64,000 bases of DNA from an uncultured Muribaculaceae bacterium (GTDB lineage: Bacteria; Bacteroidota; Bacteroidia; Bacteroidales; Muribaculaceae). Each line of letters opens with the position of its first letter. The first letter of the stretch is position 1. The notes below the pieces were generated by a model. The model made no database searches. It was not told where the DNA came from and was given only the letters and a program-made list of their open reading frames with translations. The stretch lies in assembly GCA_910579675.1 (NCBI GenBank), contig CAJTUF010000002.1:124001-188000 (forward strand), written 5' to 3'. Shown here in pieces: positions 14,849-24,113 of the stretch. Both the position numbers and the translations under genes were made by a program.

Positions 14849-16210
14849 ATGAAACGTTTCGCCACCTCTTCGCCTCTTCTATTTCTGACGATGCTGCTCG
14901 CACTCACCGGAGCGGCTATGCTCGGCTCCTGCTCGTCGCGGCAGGGTGATAAGATACTCAATGCCATTCCTGCCGACGCTGTGTCGGTGTCGGTGGTCGA
15001 TCTCGACCGCCTTGCCGACTTGGGTGAAACCCCGTCGAGGCTCATGCTTACCCGCCATCTCATACCGGTTACTACCGGGGTGGCTGCCAATGCCGTCATG
15101 CCCGACGGCACTACCATAGGCGTGGCCCCGGCCCCCGCCCCCGACTCGCTTTCGGCAGCCGGCTTCAAAGCCGCTGAGGCAGAGGGTGATCTCACCCCCT
15201 GGACCGATGCCGACGGCCTCACAGTGGTGGTCGACTCGCGCAAGGGTATCGCCTACACCACGGCCATGTCGGGGCCTCGCGCTCTCCAGCTTGCCACTGA
15301 GATAGGGGAGGCAGCCGCCAAGCTTCCACTCTCCTCTCTCAAAGGGATCGCCGACCGCTTTGATGTCGATGCCAATTCAGGTGCTCCGCTCTACGGCGCT
15401 GTGTCGCGTACTCTTTTTGCTCCGTCGTCGGCCTCCTCATCCGACCCCCAGGCCGCCCAGTGGCTCGCCTATGCCATAAGCGAGGAGGGTGAATATGCAT
15501 CCGTGGATGTTATGCTCATGGAGGGCTCCGGCAAGCCGGTCGAGATCAAGGGGCTCCAGACAGTGGCCCCCGACTTTCTGCGCTACGTGCCCGCCGATAT
15601 GAATGTGGTGGTGGCCGCCGGCCTTACCCCCGAGATCGACTGGGATGCCGCCGGGGCGCTCGTGGCAATGGTGGCCGACAAGGAACTCTACACCTACATA
15701 GCAGCTGCCGAGCCTTATCTGAAGAGCATCGACGGCACAGTGGCGATAGCATTCGGAGTGGATAAGGATGCTCCCGGCACCCCGTCCGGCTTCTTTGCCA
15801 TGGCCCGGATGGAGCGTTCCAAGATCCAGGATTTCGTGAAGCAGGCAGGGATGCTGGCAGCCATGGCCGGCGCCGACTTCCAGCCGCTTGGCGACAATAT
15901 GGCCCGTCTCTCACTCCCGGCCATAGCGGGAGTGCCCTCGGAGATGTATATGGGCGAGGTCGATGGATGTCTCGTGATCTCCACCTTCCTACCCGACGGC
16001 AAAGCCTCCAACTCCTTTGCTCCGGCCATGGAGGGCCACGATGCCGCGGCGGTTGTAAGATTTGCCCCCGGTGCCTTTCCCGCCACCCGCTCTCAGGTCG
16101 ATTTTGGGGTCGATCTCAATGTGAGCCTCGACGGCTCGCAGGCCCGCGCACGCATAGCGTTTCCGGGCTCCGACCGCAAGCCGCTGGCAGTGTTGGCCGA
16201 TATATTCTGA
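14849..16210 (+). CDS. Lipoprotein of unknown function, DUF4836-like
   Basis: 453 residues from ATG 14849. This start gives a clean lipoprotein signal (charged MKRF, hydrophobic core, LGSC with lipidated C28) and lies 30 bases after a promoter box; a longer frame from 14774 would bury the signal. The mature protein starts KILNAIPADAVSVSVVDLDRLAD, resembling Bacteroidales DUF4836 lipoproteins (IPxDA...V), and has repeated alpha/beta units with a FLRYVPADMNVVVAAGL segment midway. It is probably tethered to a membrane. No catalytic motif is visible. It is transcribed divergently from parA; a hairpin follows its stop. The family assignment is tentative. Confidence 0.6.
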   Translation: MKRFATSSPLLFLTMLLALTGAAMLGSCSSRQGDKILNAIPADAVSVSVVDLDRLADLGETPSRLMLTRHLIPVTTGVAANAVMPDGTTIGVAPAPAPDSLSAAGFKAAEAEGDLTPWTDADGLTVVVDSRKGIAYTTAMSGPRALQLATEIGEAAAKLPLSSLKGIADRFDVDANSGAPLYGAVSRTLFAPSSASSSDPQAAQWLAYAISEEGEYASVDVMLMEGSGKPVEIKGLQTVAPDFLRYVPADMNVVVAAGLTPEIDWDAAGALVAMVADKELYTYIAAAEPYLKSIDGTVAIAFGVDKDAPGTPSGFFAMARMERSKIQDFVKQAGMLAAMAGADFQPLGDNMARLSLPAIAGVPSEMYMGEVDGCLVISTFLPDGKASNSFAPAMEGHDAAAVVRFAPGAFPATRSQVDFGVDLNVSLDGSQARARIAFPGSDRKPLAVLADIF

Positions 16211-16237
16211 TACCCAGATTATTGTATAAGGTTATAA

Positions 16238-16274
16238 GCACCCCCGCGCTATCGGAGAGATGGCGTGGGGGTGC
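16238..16274 (+). terminator. Terminator-like hairpin after the DUF4836-like gene
   Basis: A 16-bp stem (16238-16253 with 16259-16274, a few G-T pairs) with a 5-base loop, 28 bases after the stop at 16210. Only a weak T stretch follows. Confidence 0.6.
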
Positions 16275-16314
16275 GATTTGTTGAGGGGTGTCTTTCGTTT
16301 TTTTTTCTTAAAAA

Positions 16315-16345
16315 TTGCAAATTGTGAAAAAAAGAGTTTACTTTG
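16315..16345 (+). promoter_or_regulatory. Probable promoter and long leader of the first sus-like operon
   Basis: TTG at 16315-16317 and TTACTTTG at 16338-16345 (one base off TAnnTTTG) are 20 bases apart. The start would lie near 16349, leaving an untranslated leader of about 220 bases before susC at 16568. The leader (16349-16567) contains a small CAGGG/CCCTG hairpin at 16483-16499 and no convincing gene. Long susC leaders are often sites of post-transcriptional control. Confidence 0.45.
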
Positions 16346-16567
16346 CGCTTGAATTATATCGACTCGTCAAAAAAACAGTAACCGAAGCATCTCCGCTCCA
16401 TACTTCCATCACTCTTTCTTTCATCATCATATGCGGAGATCCATCAGCAGCAGAATCCATTTTGATCCACTCCCGGCGGCCCCAGGGTTGTCGGCCCTGT
16501 ATTGAAGTAGAGATAATCACTTATATAAGAATAATCAATTTCATTTCTTTTTAATTCAACCTCTTGC

Positions 16568-19500
16568 ATGAAGAACATTTGTTTTCAAATGAGTCGGAAG
16601 GCTTGGCTGGCATTCTTTATGGTGCTGTGTCTGGCTCTCCCGGCAGTTGCGCAGAAAATTACCGTCACAGGTACGGTGACCGACCCTGATGGCGAGCCGC
16701 TCATCGGCGCCACCGTCAAGGACAAATCCAATCCAGCCATAGGCGTGGCCACCAACATCGATGGCCAGTATACCATTCAGATAGCAGCCGACGGCACCCT
16801 TGAGGTGTCGTATGTGGGCTACAACGTGCAGGAGGTGCCCGTCGAAGGCCGCACAGTCATCGACATTCAGCTTGCCGAAAATTCGCTCATGCTTCAGGAA
16901 GTAGTGGCCATAGGCTACGGCGCAGTGAAGAAGAGCGACGCCACAGGCTCGGTGGCGATAGTCAAGCCCGACGAGATCGAAGCCGGCATAGCCACCTCGG
17001 CTCAGGACCTGCTGGTGGGCTCGACCCCCGGCGTTGTTGTCACCTCGGGCGGTGGCTCGCCTGAAGGCGGCGCCACCATCCGCATCCGCGGCGGCTCGTC
17101 GCTCTCGGCCTCCAACGATCCTCTCATTGTGCTCGACGGTGTGCCCCTGAGCAACGACGGCGTGCAGGGCATGGCCAACCCCCTTGCCATGATCTCACCC
17201 GACAATATCGAGAGCATGACCATCCTCAAGGATGCCTCCGCCACCGCCATCTACGGCTCGCGTGCATCAAACGGTGTGATCATCATCACCACCAAAAAGG
17301 GCCGCGGCGGACGTCCGCAGGTCAACTTCTCGGCCAATATGTATGTCAACACAGCCCGCAAGACATGGGATGTGCTCTCCGGATCGGAGTTCCGCGACAA
17401 GATCGTGAGCTACTGGGGTGCTGAATCGAATGCAGCCAAAGCGCTTGGCGACGCCAACACCGACTGGCAGAAAGAGGTGCTCCGCACCACCGTCAGCTCC
17501 GACTACAGCCTATCTGTGGGCGGCACAGCAGGATTCCTCCCCTACCGTGTCAGCGGATCCTACACCAACTCCAACGGTATCCTCAAGGACTCGCAGATGC
17601 AGCGTGCCACAGCCGGCTTCAACCTTACCCCCGAATTTTTCGGCGGCCTCCTCAAGGTGAGCGCCAATGTGAAGGGCTATTATATCCGCAACCAGTTCTC
17701 CGACGAAGGCGCAGTAGGCGCAGCCGTGGCCATGAACCCCACCCTCCCTGTGTGGAGCAACATCGCTTCGGGCAACTCGGAGTTTCCCTACTTCTACAAT
17801 GGCTACACCTCCATCACCACCGACCAGTTCCATTCATGGAATATCAACGGCACAGTCAATCCCTTGGGCGTGATCAAGAGCCGCTCGGATATCGCCAACG
17901 TATATCGCTCCAACGGCAACTTCCAGGTTGACTATGCTCTCCACTTCCTCCCCGAGCTCCATGTCAATCTCAATCTCGGCTACGATGTGAGCAAGTCGAG
18001 CGAAAACATCGTCACCTTCCAGAACTCCCCCCGCGCATGGAATGAGAACATCAAAAACGGTGCCGGTACCCGCAGGCATGTTTACGAAGTGCGCCGCAAC
18101 ACCCTTCTTGATTTCTATCTCAACTATGTGAAGGATTTCGAGGCCATCCAGAGCAACCTCAATGTAATGGCCGGCTACTCCTGGCAGCGCTTTGACGCCC
18201 ACGGTAACAACAACGGCACAGTGTACACCTCCAAAGGTTTCTATGGCCCCGCCACCACCAATGGCGTACTCACGATCAATCCCGATACAGCCAATCCCGG
18301 CGACCACATATCGCCCGACTATTTCTGGAACAGCGGCAATCTGATGCTCGTCAGCTTCTTCGGCCGTCTGAACTACACCTTCAAGGATACTTATCTGCTC
18401 ACCTTCACCCTCCGCGACGACGGCACATCACGCTTCAGCAAAGACAACCGCTGGGGTCTCTTCCCCTCGGTGGCTCTCGGCTGGAAGATCAGCGAAATGC
18501 CGTTCTTTGAAGGCGCCCGCGACAAGGTCAACGAAATGAAGCTCCGCCTCGGCTGGGGTATCACCGGTCAGCAGAGTGTAGGCGGCTACTTCCCCTACAT
18601 GCCTGTATATGTAAGCTCTACCCAGGGCAGCTACTATCCCAACCTCACCACAGGCCAGTATGTCGACGCCAACGGCAACATCATCTCCAACACCCTCTAT
18701 CCCGGTGCCTACAATCCCAACCTCAAGTGGGAGGAGACCACCACATGGAACGTCGGACTTGATCTCGGATTCCTCAACAACCGCATGAGCGTGGCCCTCG
18801 ACTGGTATCTCCGCGAATCGAAAGACCTCATCAGCTTCGTGACCGTGGCTCCCGGCGCCGCCACCTCCAACATGATGGACCAAAACATCGGCACACTCCG
18901 CAACATCGGTGTCGAGGCAACCGTCAACGCCCGCCCCATCGTGACCGACGATTTCAACTGGTCGACCGGCTTCAATGTGGCGTGGAACTCCAACAAGATC
19001 ACCAAGCTCAACGCCACCGACAATCCCAACTCATTCATCGCCACCGGCGGCATCTCGGGCGGTACAGGCAACAATGTCCAGGCCCACAAGGTAGGCTATC
19101 CCGCCTATACCTTCCATCTCTACGAGCAGGTCTACGACACCAACGGCCTCCCCATCGAGGGCTGCTATGTTGACCAGAACGGCGACGGCACCATCGACGA
19201 CAACGACCGCGTGTTCCGCCACTCGAAGGATCCGAAGGTGACCCTCTCGTGGAACAATACCTTCAGCTACCGCAGCTGGGACCTCGGCTTCCAGCTCCGC
19301 GCCTCGATCGGCAACTACGTGTACAACGACGTGGCCTCGACCCACTCCACCCTCTCGGCCACCTACAACACCTCGGGCGCTGCCAACCTGATCAAGACCG
19401 ACTTCTACTTCCAGGGCGGCCAGACCACCAACACCTATCTTTCCGACTACTGGCTCCACAACGCCGGTTTCGTGCGCTGCGACAACATCACCCTGGGCTA

Positions 19501-19675
19501 CACATGGCAGGATCTGCTCAACAACAATCTCCGCCTGCGTCTCTTCGGAGCGGTGCAGAACCCGTTTGTCATCACCAAGTACAAAGGTCTTGACCCCGAA
19601 GTGTTCGGCGGCATCGACAATAATGTCTATCCCCGCCCCACTACCTTCACTCTCGGCCTCGTAGCCACATTCTAA
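16568..19675 (+). CDS. SusC/RagA-type TonB-dependent outer-membrane transporter (locus 1)
   Basis: 1035 residues. A signal peptide ends at about residue 28 (AVA/QKITV). A carboxypeptidase-like regulatory domain follows at about 30-105 (TVTGTVTDPDGEPLIGATV). The TonB-box-like region and plug come next: LQEVVAIGYGAVKKSDATGSV, then IRIRGGSSLSASNDPLIVLDGVP and DASATAIYGSRASNGVIIITTKKG. The barrel fills the rest and ends in a C-terminal Phe (LGLVATF). SusC proteins take up glycan oligomers with a SusD lid, powered by TonB. Codon use is strongly biased to C- and G-ending codons, suggesting high expression. First of four genes whose SusE/F members point to starch-like or other alpha-glucan binding. 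Confidence 0.95.
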   Translation: MKNICFQMSRKAWLAFFMVLCLALPAVAQKITVTGTVTDPDGEPLIGATVKDKSNPAIGVATNIDGQYTIQIAADGTLEVSYVGYNVQEVPVEGRTVIDIQLAENSLMLQEVVAIGYGAVKKSDATGSVAIVKPDEIEAGIATSAQDLLVGSTPGVVVTSGGGSPEGGATIRIRGGSSLSASNDPLIVLDGVPLSNDGVQGMANPLAMISPDNIESMTILKDASATAIYGSRASNGVIIITTKKGRGGRPQVNFSANMYVNTARKTWDVLSGSEFRDKIVSYWGAESNAAKALGDANTDWQKEVLRTTVSSDYSLSVGGTAGFLPYRVSGSYTNSNGILKDSQMQRATAGFNLTPEFFGGLLKVSANVKGYYIRNQFSDEGAVGAAVAMNPTLPVWSNIASGNSEFPYFYNGYTSITTDQFHSWNINGTVNPLGVIKSRSDIANVYRSNGNFQVDYALHFLPELHVNLNLGYDVSKSSENIVTFQNSPRAWNENIKNGAGTRRHVYEVRRNTLLDFYLNYVKDFEAIQSNLNVMAGYSWQRFDAHGNNNGTVYTSKGFYGPATTNGVLTINPDTANPGDHISPDYFWNSGNLMLVSFFGRLNYTFKDTYLLTFTLRDDGTSRFSKDNRWGLFPSVALGWKISEMPFFEGARDKVNEMKLRLGWGITGQQSVGGYFPYMPVYVSSTQGSYYPNLTTGQYVDANGNIISNTLYPGAYNPNLKWEETTTWNVGLDLGFLNNRMSVALDWYLRESKDLISFVTVAPGAATSNMMDQNIGTLRNIGVEATVNARPIVTDDFNWSTGFNVAWNSNKITKLNATDNPNSFIATGGISGGTGNNVQAHKVGYPAYTFHLYEQVYDTNGLPIEGCYVDQNGDGTIDDNDRVFRHSKDPKVTLSWNNTFSYRSWDLGFQLRASIGNYVYNDVASTHSTLSATYNTSGAANLIKTDFYFQGGQTTNTYLSDYWLHNAGFVRCDNITLGYTWQDLLNNNLRLRLFGAVQNPFVITKYKGLDPEVFGGIDNNVYPRPTTFTLGLVATF

Positions 19676-19710
19676 TCCCCCCTCCCTTATCAATCACTGC
19701 AACATATACA

Positions 19711-21432
19711 ATGAAATCATATATAAGCAAATTCCTTCTCGGGGCCGCAGCAATGGTGGCCGCAGGTGGTGTGCTCACCTCGTGTGTGGGCGACCTCGAC
19801 CAGATGCCGAAGGATCCCAACTCCACCACTCCGGGCAACTTCACCGAAAATCCTAAAGAGTATCTTCAGGAGGTGATGGGCAAGTGCTACTCGTCGCTGG
19901 CCGTGTCGGGCCAGGGTGGTCCCGGCGGCGATGCCGACATCTCGGGTCTCGACGGAGGCGCCTCCAACTGGAGCCGCGTGATCTTCATGCTCAACGAATT
20001 TACCACCGACGAGGTGAACTGGATATGGCCCGACGTGGGTGTGTTTGACTTCTGCACCAACACCTGGGGCAGCTCCAACGGCAACCTCTACGGCGCTTAT
20101 GGCCGCTTCTACACCCATATCGCCGTGTGCAACGACTTCATACGCTCCGTGCGCGACAATCTCTACGGCCTCAGCGGCGAGGATCAGGCTCTCGCCGACC
20201 AGTTTGTGCTTGAGGCCCGCGCCCTGCGCGCCCTGAGCTACTACTATGTGATCGACTTCTTCGGCAACGCCTCCTGGGCATGGGACGACATGGCCTATGG
20301 CGAGACACCCGAACAGATCACACGCACCGAGCTCTTCAACCGCCTCACCGCCGATCTTGAGGAGGTGCTTGCCGACTTCAAAGAGAGCGGCATCTATGGC
20401 CGCGTTGGGCGCGACGGTGTGGAGGCGCTTCTCTGCCGCTACTATCTCAACGCCGAGGTGTTTACCGGCACCCCGATGTATGACAAGTGCTGGGATCATG
20501 CCCGCAACATCATAGCCCGTCATCAGGGTGGCGGCTTCCAGGGCACAGGTCTTGCCAACGACTATCTGGCCCTCTTCTGCGCCAACAATGATATGTTCAT
20601 GCCCGGCGGATCACTCTCCGGCCAGAACGAGATACTCTGGGGCATACCCTTTGCCTACCCCTACACCCAGAGCTACGGCGGCACCATGTTCCTGATCGCC
20701 GCCGGTATCTCGGCCGCCAATATGCCCACAGTGCTCTATGGCCTCAATGCCGACTGGAGCTGTATGCACGCCCGCCAGCAGTTTGCCGAGAAGTTTGATT
20801 TCTCGGCCGGCACCAGCGCCGACGGCCGCACCTACCTCTGGTGTACCGAAAACCAGGGCTTCAGCATCGCCAACACCGAGTTCAGCACCTTTACCGACGG
20901 CTATGCCGCCATCAAGTTTACCAACGCCTACGCCAACCCCGACGGCACCATGCCGCGCAACACCTACGCCGATCCCACCTCGGGCCACACCTTCAACTGG
21001 GCCGGCCTCGGTCAGGTCAACGGGCTTCCCGCGCAGGTCAATGACTTCTCCGACACCGACTTCCCCATCATCCGTCTGGCCGATGTATATCTCATGGCAG
21101 CCGAGTGTGCCCTCCGTGGCGCAGGCGACCGCGAGACAGGCCGCGCCTATGCCAACGCCGTGCGCGAGCGCGCCGGAGTGAGCGCATGGAACAGCGTGGA
21201 GTTTAACCTCAACAATCTTATCGACGAGCGCGCCCGCGAGCTCTATTGGGAAAATGTGCGCCGCACCGACCTCATCCGTTTCGGTCTCTTCACCGGCAGC
21301 GCCTACAACTGGGCATGGAAAAACAATACACCTTCAGGCAGCAGCATTCCCGACTACATGAAGCTCTTCCCCATACCCTCCGACATCATGGCCACCTACG
21401 GCTCCGCTTTCCAGCAGAACCCCGGCTATTGA
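19711..21432 (+). CDS. SusD/RagB-type glycan-binding lipoprotein (locus 1)
   Basis: 573 residues. Lipoprotein signal with lipidated C25 (VLTSC). The typical SusD start DLDQMPKDPNSTTPGNF follows, then TPR-like helices (VLEARALRALSYYYVIDFFGN) and the C-terminal core (IIRLADVYLMAAECALRGAG, then ERARELYWENVRRTDLIRFG). SusD proteins cap the SusC barrel at the cell surface and bind the glycan. It is 35 bases downstream of its SusC. The length is close to that of SusD of the starch system. Confidence 0.95.
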   Translation: MKSYISKFLLGAAAMVAAGGVLTSCVGDLDQMPKDPNSTTPGNFTENPKEYLQEVMGKCYSSLAVSGQGGPGGDADISGLDGGASNWSRVIFMLNEFTTDEVNWIWPDVGVFDFCTNTWGSSNGNLYGAYGRFYTHIAVCNDFIRSVRDNLYGLSGEDQALADQFVLEARALRALSYYYVIDFFGNASWAWDDMAYGETPEQITRTELFNRLTADLEEVLADFKESGIYGRVGRDGVEALLCRYYLNAEVFTGTPMYDKCWDHARNIIARHQGGGFQGTGLANDYLALFCANNDMFMPGGSLSGQNEILWGIPFAYPYTQSYGGTMFLIAAGISAANMPTVLYGLNADWSCMHARQQFAEKFDFSAGTSADGRTYLWCTENQGFSIANTEFSTFTDGYAAIKFTNAYANPDGTMPRNTYADPTSGHTFNWAGLGQVNGLPAQVNDFSDTDFPIIRLADVYLMAAECALRGAGDRETGRAYANAVRERAGVSAWNSVEFNLNNLIDERARELYWENVRRTDLIRFGLFTGSAYNWAWKNNTPSGSSIPDYMKLFPIPSDIMATYGSAFQQNPGY

Positions 21433-21490
21433 CCGTCGACCCCCTCTTTTCCCAATCCATCCTTAACATCTCAAGTGATCATACACGACA

Positions 21491-22372
21491 ATGAAAAAGA
21501 TATTTTCACTGCTCTCTCTCGCCTGCCTGATGATCGCGGCCTTCACCTCCTGTAAGGAAGACACCGAGCCGCGCCTCAGCGCCCCCACCGAGTTTGTGCT
21601 CAACACACCCCCGATGGCCGGCAACACCTATATCTTGTCGTCGACCTCGTCGATCGACCTCTCATGGAGCCAGCCCGACTACGGTCTCGGCCTCGTGCCC
21701 ACCTACTCGGTAGAGATAGCCAAGCCTGCCGAAAGCTACACCGACACCGACTGGGTGGCTCTCGAAGGCTCCTATACCCAGGCCGCCGTGAGCGTGCCCG
21801 GCGAGGCATTTGCCCTCGGCCTCTGCTCGCTCTTCGGCTACGATGATCCCTCCAACTTCGATCCCTCGCCGAGGCCCGTGGCAGTGCGCGTAAAGAGCAA
21901 CATTGCCAACATCATCAGCGATCCAGACATGGCCCTGATCTACTCCAATGTGGTGGTGCTCCAGAGCGTGGTGCCCTACTTTGCCGTGAAGCTCCCCGCC
22001 AAGCTCTACCTCATAGGCCAGCCTCAGGGATGGGACATCAACAATGGCGCAATGGTGCTCTCGGAGCCCGACAACGGCATTGGCTCCAACATCTACTCAG
22101 GTTCGTTTGAGATCAGCGCCGACGATGCCGCATCAGGCTTCCGCTTCTACACCGCCCTCGGCTCGTGGGGCGACAACGGCGTGCTCCCGTCGGTAGGCGC
22201 AGCCGCCGACGACGGCGACAATCAGGCCGTGACTGTCAGCGACAGCGGTGTCTACGAGGGCGCCTGTGTGGCCGGCAAGGGCAACTGGAACATCACCAAC
22301 TGGCCCGGTGGCACCATGCGCATCACCGTCGACCTCAACTCCATGACCGTAGTGTTTGAGCATGTCGACTAA
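21491..22372 (+). CDS. SusE-like surface glycan-binding lipoprotein
   Basis: 293 residues. Lipoprotein signal with C21 (FTSC). The mature N-terminus matches the SusE pattern: LSAPTEFVLNTP, GNTYILSSTSSIDLSWSQPDY, then VEIAK. This is the SusE N-terminal Ig-like domain. A C-terminal starch-binding-type module (LYLIGQPQGWDINNG) occupies about residues 170-293. It has one such module where SusE of B. thetaiotaomicron has two, so it is shorter than the archetype. It binds glycans at the cell surface and helps SusC/D. Third gene of the operon. Confidence 0.85.
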   Translation: MKKIFSLLSLACLMIAAFTSCKEDTEPRLSAPTEFVLNTPPMAGNTYILSSTSSIDLSWSQPDYGLGLVPTYSVEIAKPAESYTDTDWVALEGSYTQAAVSVPGEAFALGLCSLFGYDDPSNFDPSPRPVAVRVKSNIANIISDPDMALIYSNVVVLQSVVPYFAVKLPAKLYLIGQPQGWDINNGAMVLSEPDNGIGSNIYSGSFEISADDAASGFRFYTALGSWGDNGVLPSVGAAADDGDNQAVTVSDSGVYEGACVAGKGNWNITNWPGGTMRITVDLNSMTVVFEHVD

Positions 22373-22405
22373 TAATCACACTCCCATATCCTACCTTTCA
22401 CTACA

Positions 22406-23842
22406 ATGAAGAAAGCATCTCTTTATATAGCATCCCTCGCCGCTTGCGCTATGGTATTCACAGCGTGCGACGACACTACCGACGGGGGCGTGATGCAGGT
22501 CAACCCCCAGCTCCCCGAAATCACAGCCTCGCAGTTTCAGATCAATCCAGGCACCGTGCTCTCGTCGGGCGAAGTGAGCCTCGACTCATGGAGCACCTCG
22601 GGATATGAGATCCCCATGCTCAATATCCAGTACACAGGCGAGGAGCCCCTGCCCGAAGGCACCCTCTACGACTTCGAGATGCAGGTGAGCGACAATCCCG
22701 ACTTCACCAATCCCCGCAGCGTAGCCGTCACCTCGACCGACAATGTGACCTTCATGGCCGACGCCCAGAGCTGGGACAACGCCTTCCGCTCGCTCCTTGG
22801 CAAAGCTCCCGACGCCAAGCCCAACTATGTGCGCTTTGCCGCCTATGTCAACATGGGCAGCCAGCGCAGCCGCATAGGCTCGACCGACACCTGGTATTGC
22901 ACCACCGAGATGAGCGTGTTGCCCATCGACCTCGGCATTGTGGTTGAGGAAGCCTACTATCTCGTGGGCACCGTCAACGGCTGGGATCTCGCATCGGCAG
23001 TCAAGTTCTCCCACTCCGACAAGAATGTCTACGATGATCCGGTGTTTACCCTCTCCATCGACCTCACCTCCGATGAGGCTCAGGCCGGATGGTGGTGGAA
23101 GATAGTGCCCGAGAGCGCCTTTGCCGCCCAGAGCTGGGATGGCCTCTATGGCGTGGAGATCAACGGCGACACCGCCCCCGTCGGCAACCTCTTCAAGGAT
23201 GGTCAGGCAGGTCAGCTTGTCACTGCAGGCCCGCAGCTCTTCACCATCGACATGCTCTCGTGTACCTATAGCGTGACCAACGCCGTGCCCGCTCTCTGGA
23301 CCCCCGGCAACTCCAACGGATGGAATGTCGAGGCCAGCTCGCAGCTCGCCACCACCGACTTCACCAACTATTCGGGATTCCTGTATCTCAACGGCGAGTG
23401 GCTCATGACCCCCGCTCCCAACTGGGACAACAAGTATGCCCTCGGCACCGGAGGCCCCGGCACCATCGCCTACAACGGATCCAGCAACCTCCCCGTGCCC
23501 GAGCAGGGCGCCGGCCTCTACTGGACCAACGTAAACCTCGGCTCGCTCACCTATTCCACAACCCCCGTGACCGTGATAGGTATGATAGGCGACTTCAACG
23601 GCTGGGCAGGCGACGTGGAGATGACTCCCTCGGAGGATATGCTCACATGGACCGCCACCCTCACCGTAGAGGAGGGCCAGGGATGGAAGTTCCGTTGCAA
23701 CAATGACTGGGCCATCAACCTCGGCGGCTCCATCGACAATCTTACCCCCGATGGCGCCAACATCACCGTTGAGCCCGGCACATACACCGTGACACTCAAC
23801 CTCGCCACCCGACCCTACACCGCCACCCTCACCGCTAAATAA
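22406..23842 (+). CDS. SusF-like surface glycan-binding lipoprotein
   Basis: 478 residues with lipoprotein Cys C21 (FTAC). An N-terminal Ig-like SusE/F domain is followed by two or three starch-binding-type modules: YYLVGTVNGWD (about residue 190), ALWTPGNSNGWNVEAS (about 300) and VTVIGMIGDFNGWAGDVEMTPS (about 390). The repeated aromatic NGW motifs are those that stack on alpha-glucans in SusE/SusF. Last gene of the locus, followed by a strong terminator. The substrate is inferred from these modules and not shown by any enzyme here. Confidence 0.85.
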   Translation: MKKASLYIASLAACAMVFTACDDTTDGGVMQVNPQLPEITASQFQINPGTVLSSGEVSLDSWSTSGYEIPMLNIQYTGEEPLPEGTLYDFEMQVSDNPDFTNPRSVAVTSTDNVTFMADAQSWDNAFRSLLGKAPDAKPNYVRFAAYVNMGSQRSRIGSTDTWYCTTEMSVLPIDLGIVVEEAYYLVGTVNGWDLASAVKFSHSDKNVYDDPVFTLSIDLTSDEAQAGWWWKIVPESAFAAQSWDGLYGVEINGDTAPVGNLFKDGQAGQLVTAGPQLFTIDMLSCTYSVTNAVPALWTPGNSNGWNVEASSQLATTDFTNYSGFLYLNGEWLMTPAPNWDNKYALGTGGPGTIAYNGSSNLPVPEQGAGLYWTNVNLGSLTYSTTPVTVIGMIGDFNGWAGDVEMTPSEDMLTWTATLTVEEGQGWKFRCNNDWAINLGGSIDNLTPDGANITVEPGTYTVTLNLATRPYTATLTAK

Positions 23843-23869
23843 CCGCTCTGAGGATTAACCCGCCAAAGA

Positions 23870-23927
23870 CAGGGAGGCCGCCCGGCAGACAGCAATGCCG
23901 CGCGGCCTCCCTGCCTCTTTTTTTGAC
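23870..23927 (+). terminator. Strong terminator of sus-like operon 1
   Basis: A 12-bp stem (23870-23881 with 23902-23913), an inner CGGCA/TGCCG stem, then a T run to about 23924. It lies 27 bases after the susF-like stop and ends the four-gene unit before the second locus. Confidence 0.85.
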
Positions 23928-23996
23928 AATAATGGCATAAAAAAGTGAAATTAACTTAAATTAACTTTTCGGGGGGGGTAATAGTTAAATTTGGTT

Positions 23997-24004
23997 TAAC
24001 TTTG
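23997..24004 (+). promoter_or_regulatory. -7 promoter box of sus-like operon 2
   Basis: TAACTTTG matches TAnnTTTG and lies 109 bases before the second susC start. No clear TTTG is seen at -33; AT-rich TTAACTT repeats occur upstream (23951-23967), which may reflect activator-dependent transcription. Confidence 0.5.
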
Positions 24005-24113
24005 TAAACATATATGTGCATGCTTTAAATCATACCTTGAATCAAACAGATCTACGCCAATGAGGCGTGAAGCACCTTAAATATACCATTATTAACTAAC
24101 ATTTTTTGCTACG

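Noticed and set aside
16315..16554. 79-codon plus-strand frame in the susC leader
   Set aside because: It starts inside the predicted promoter and shows no family pattern.
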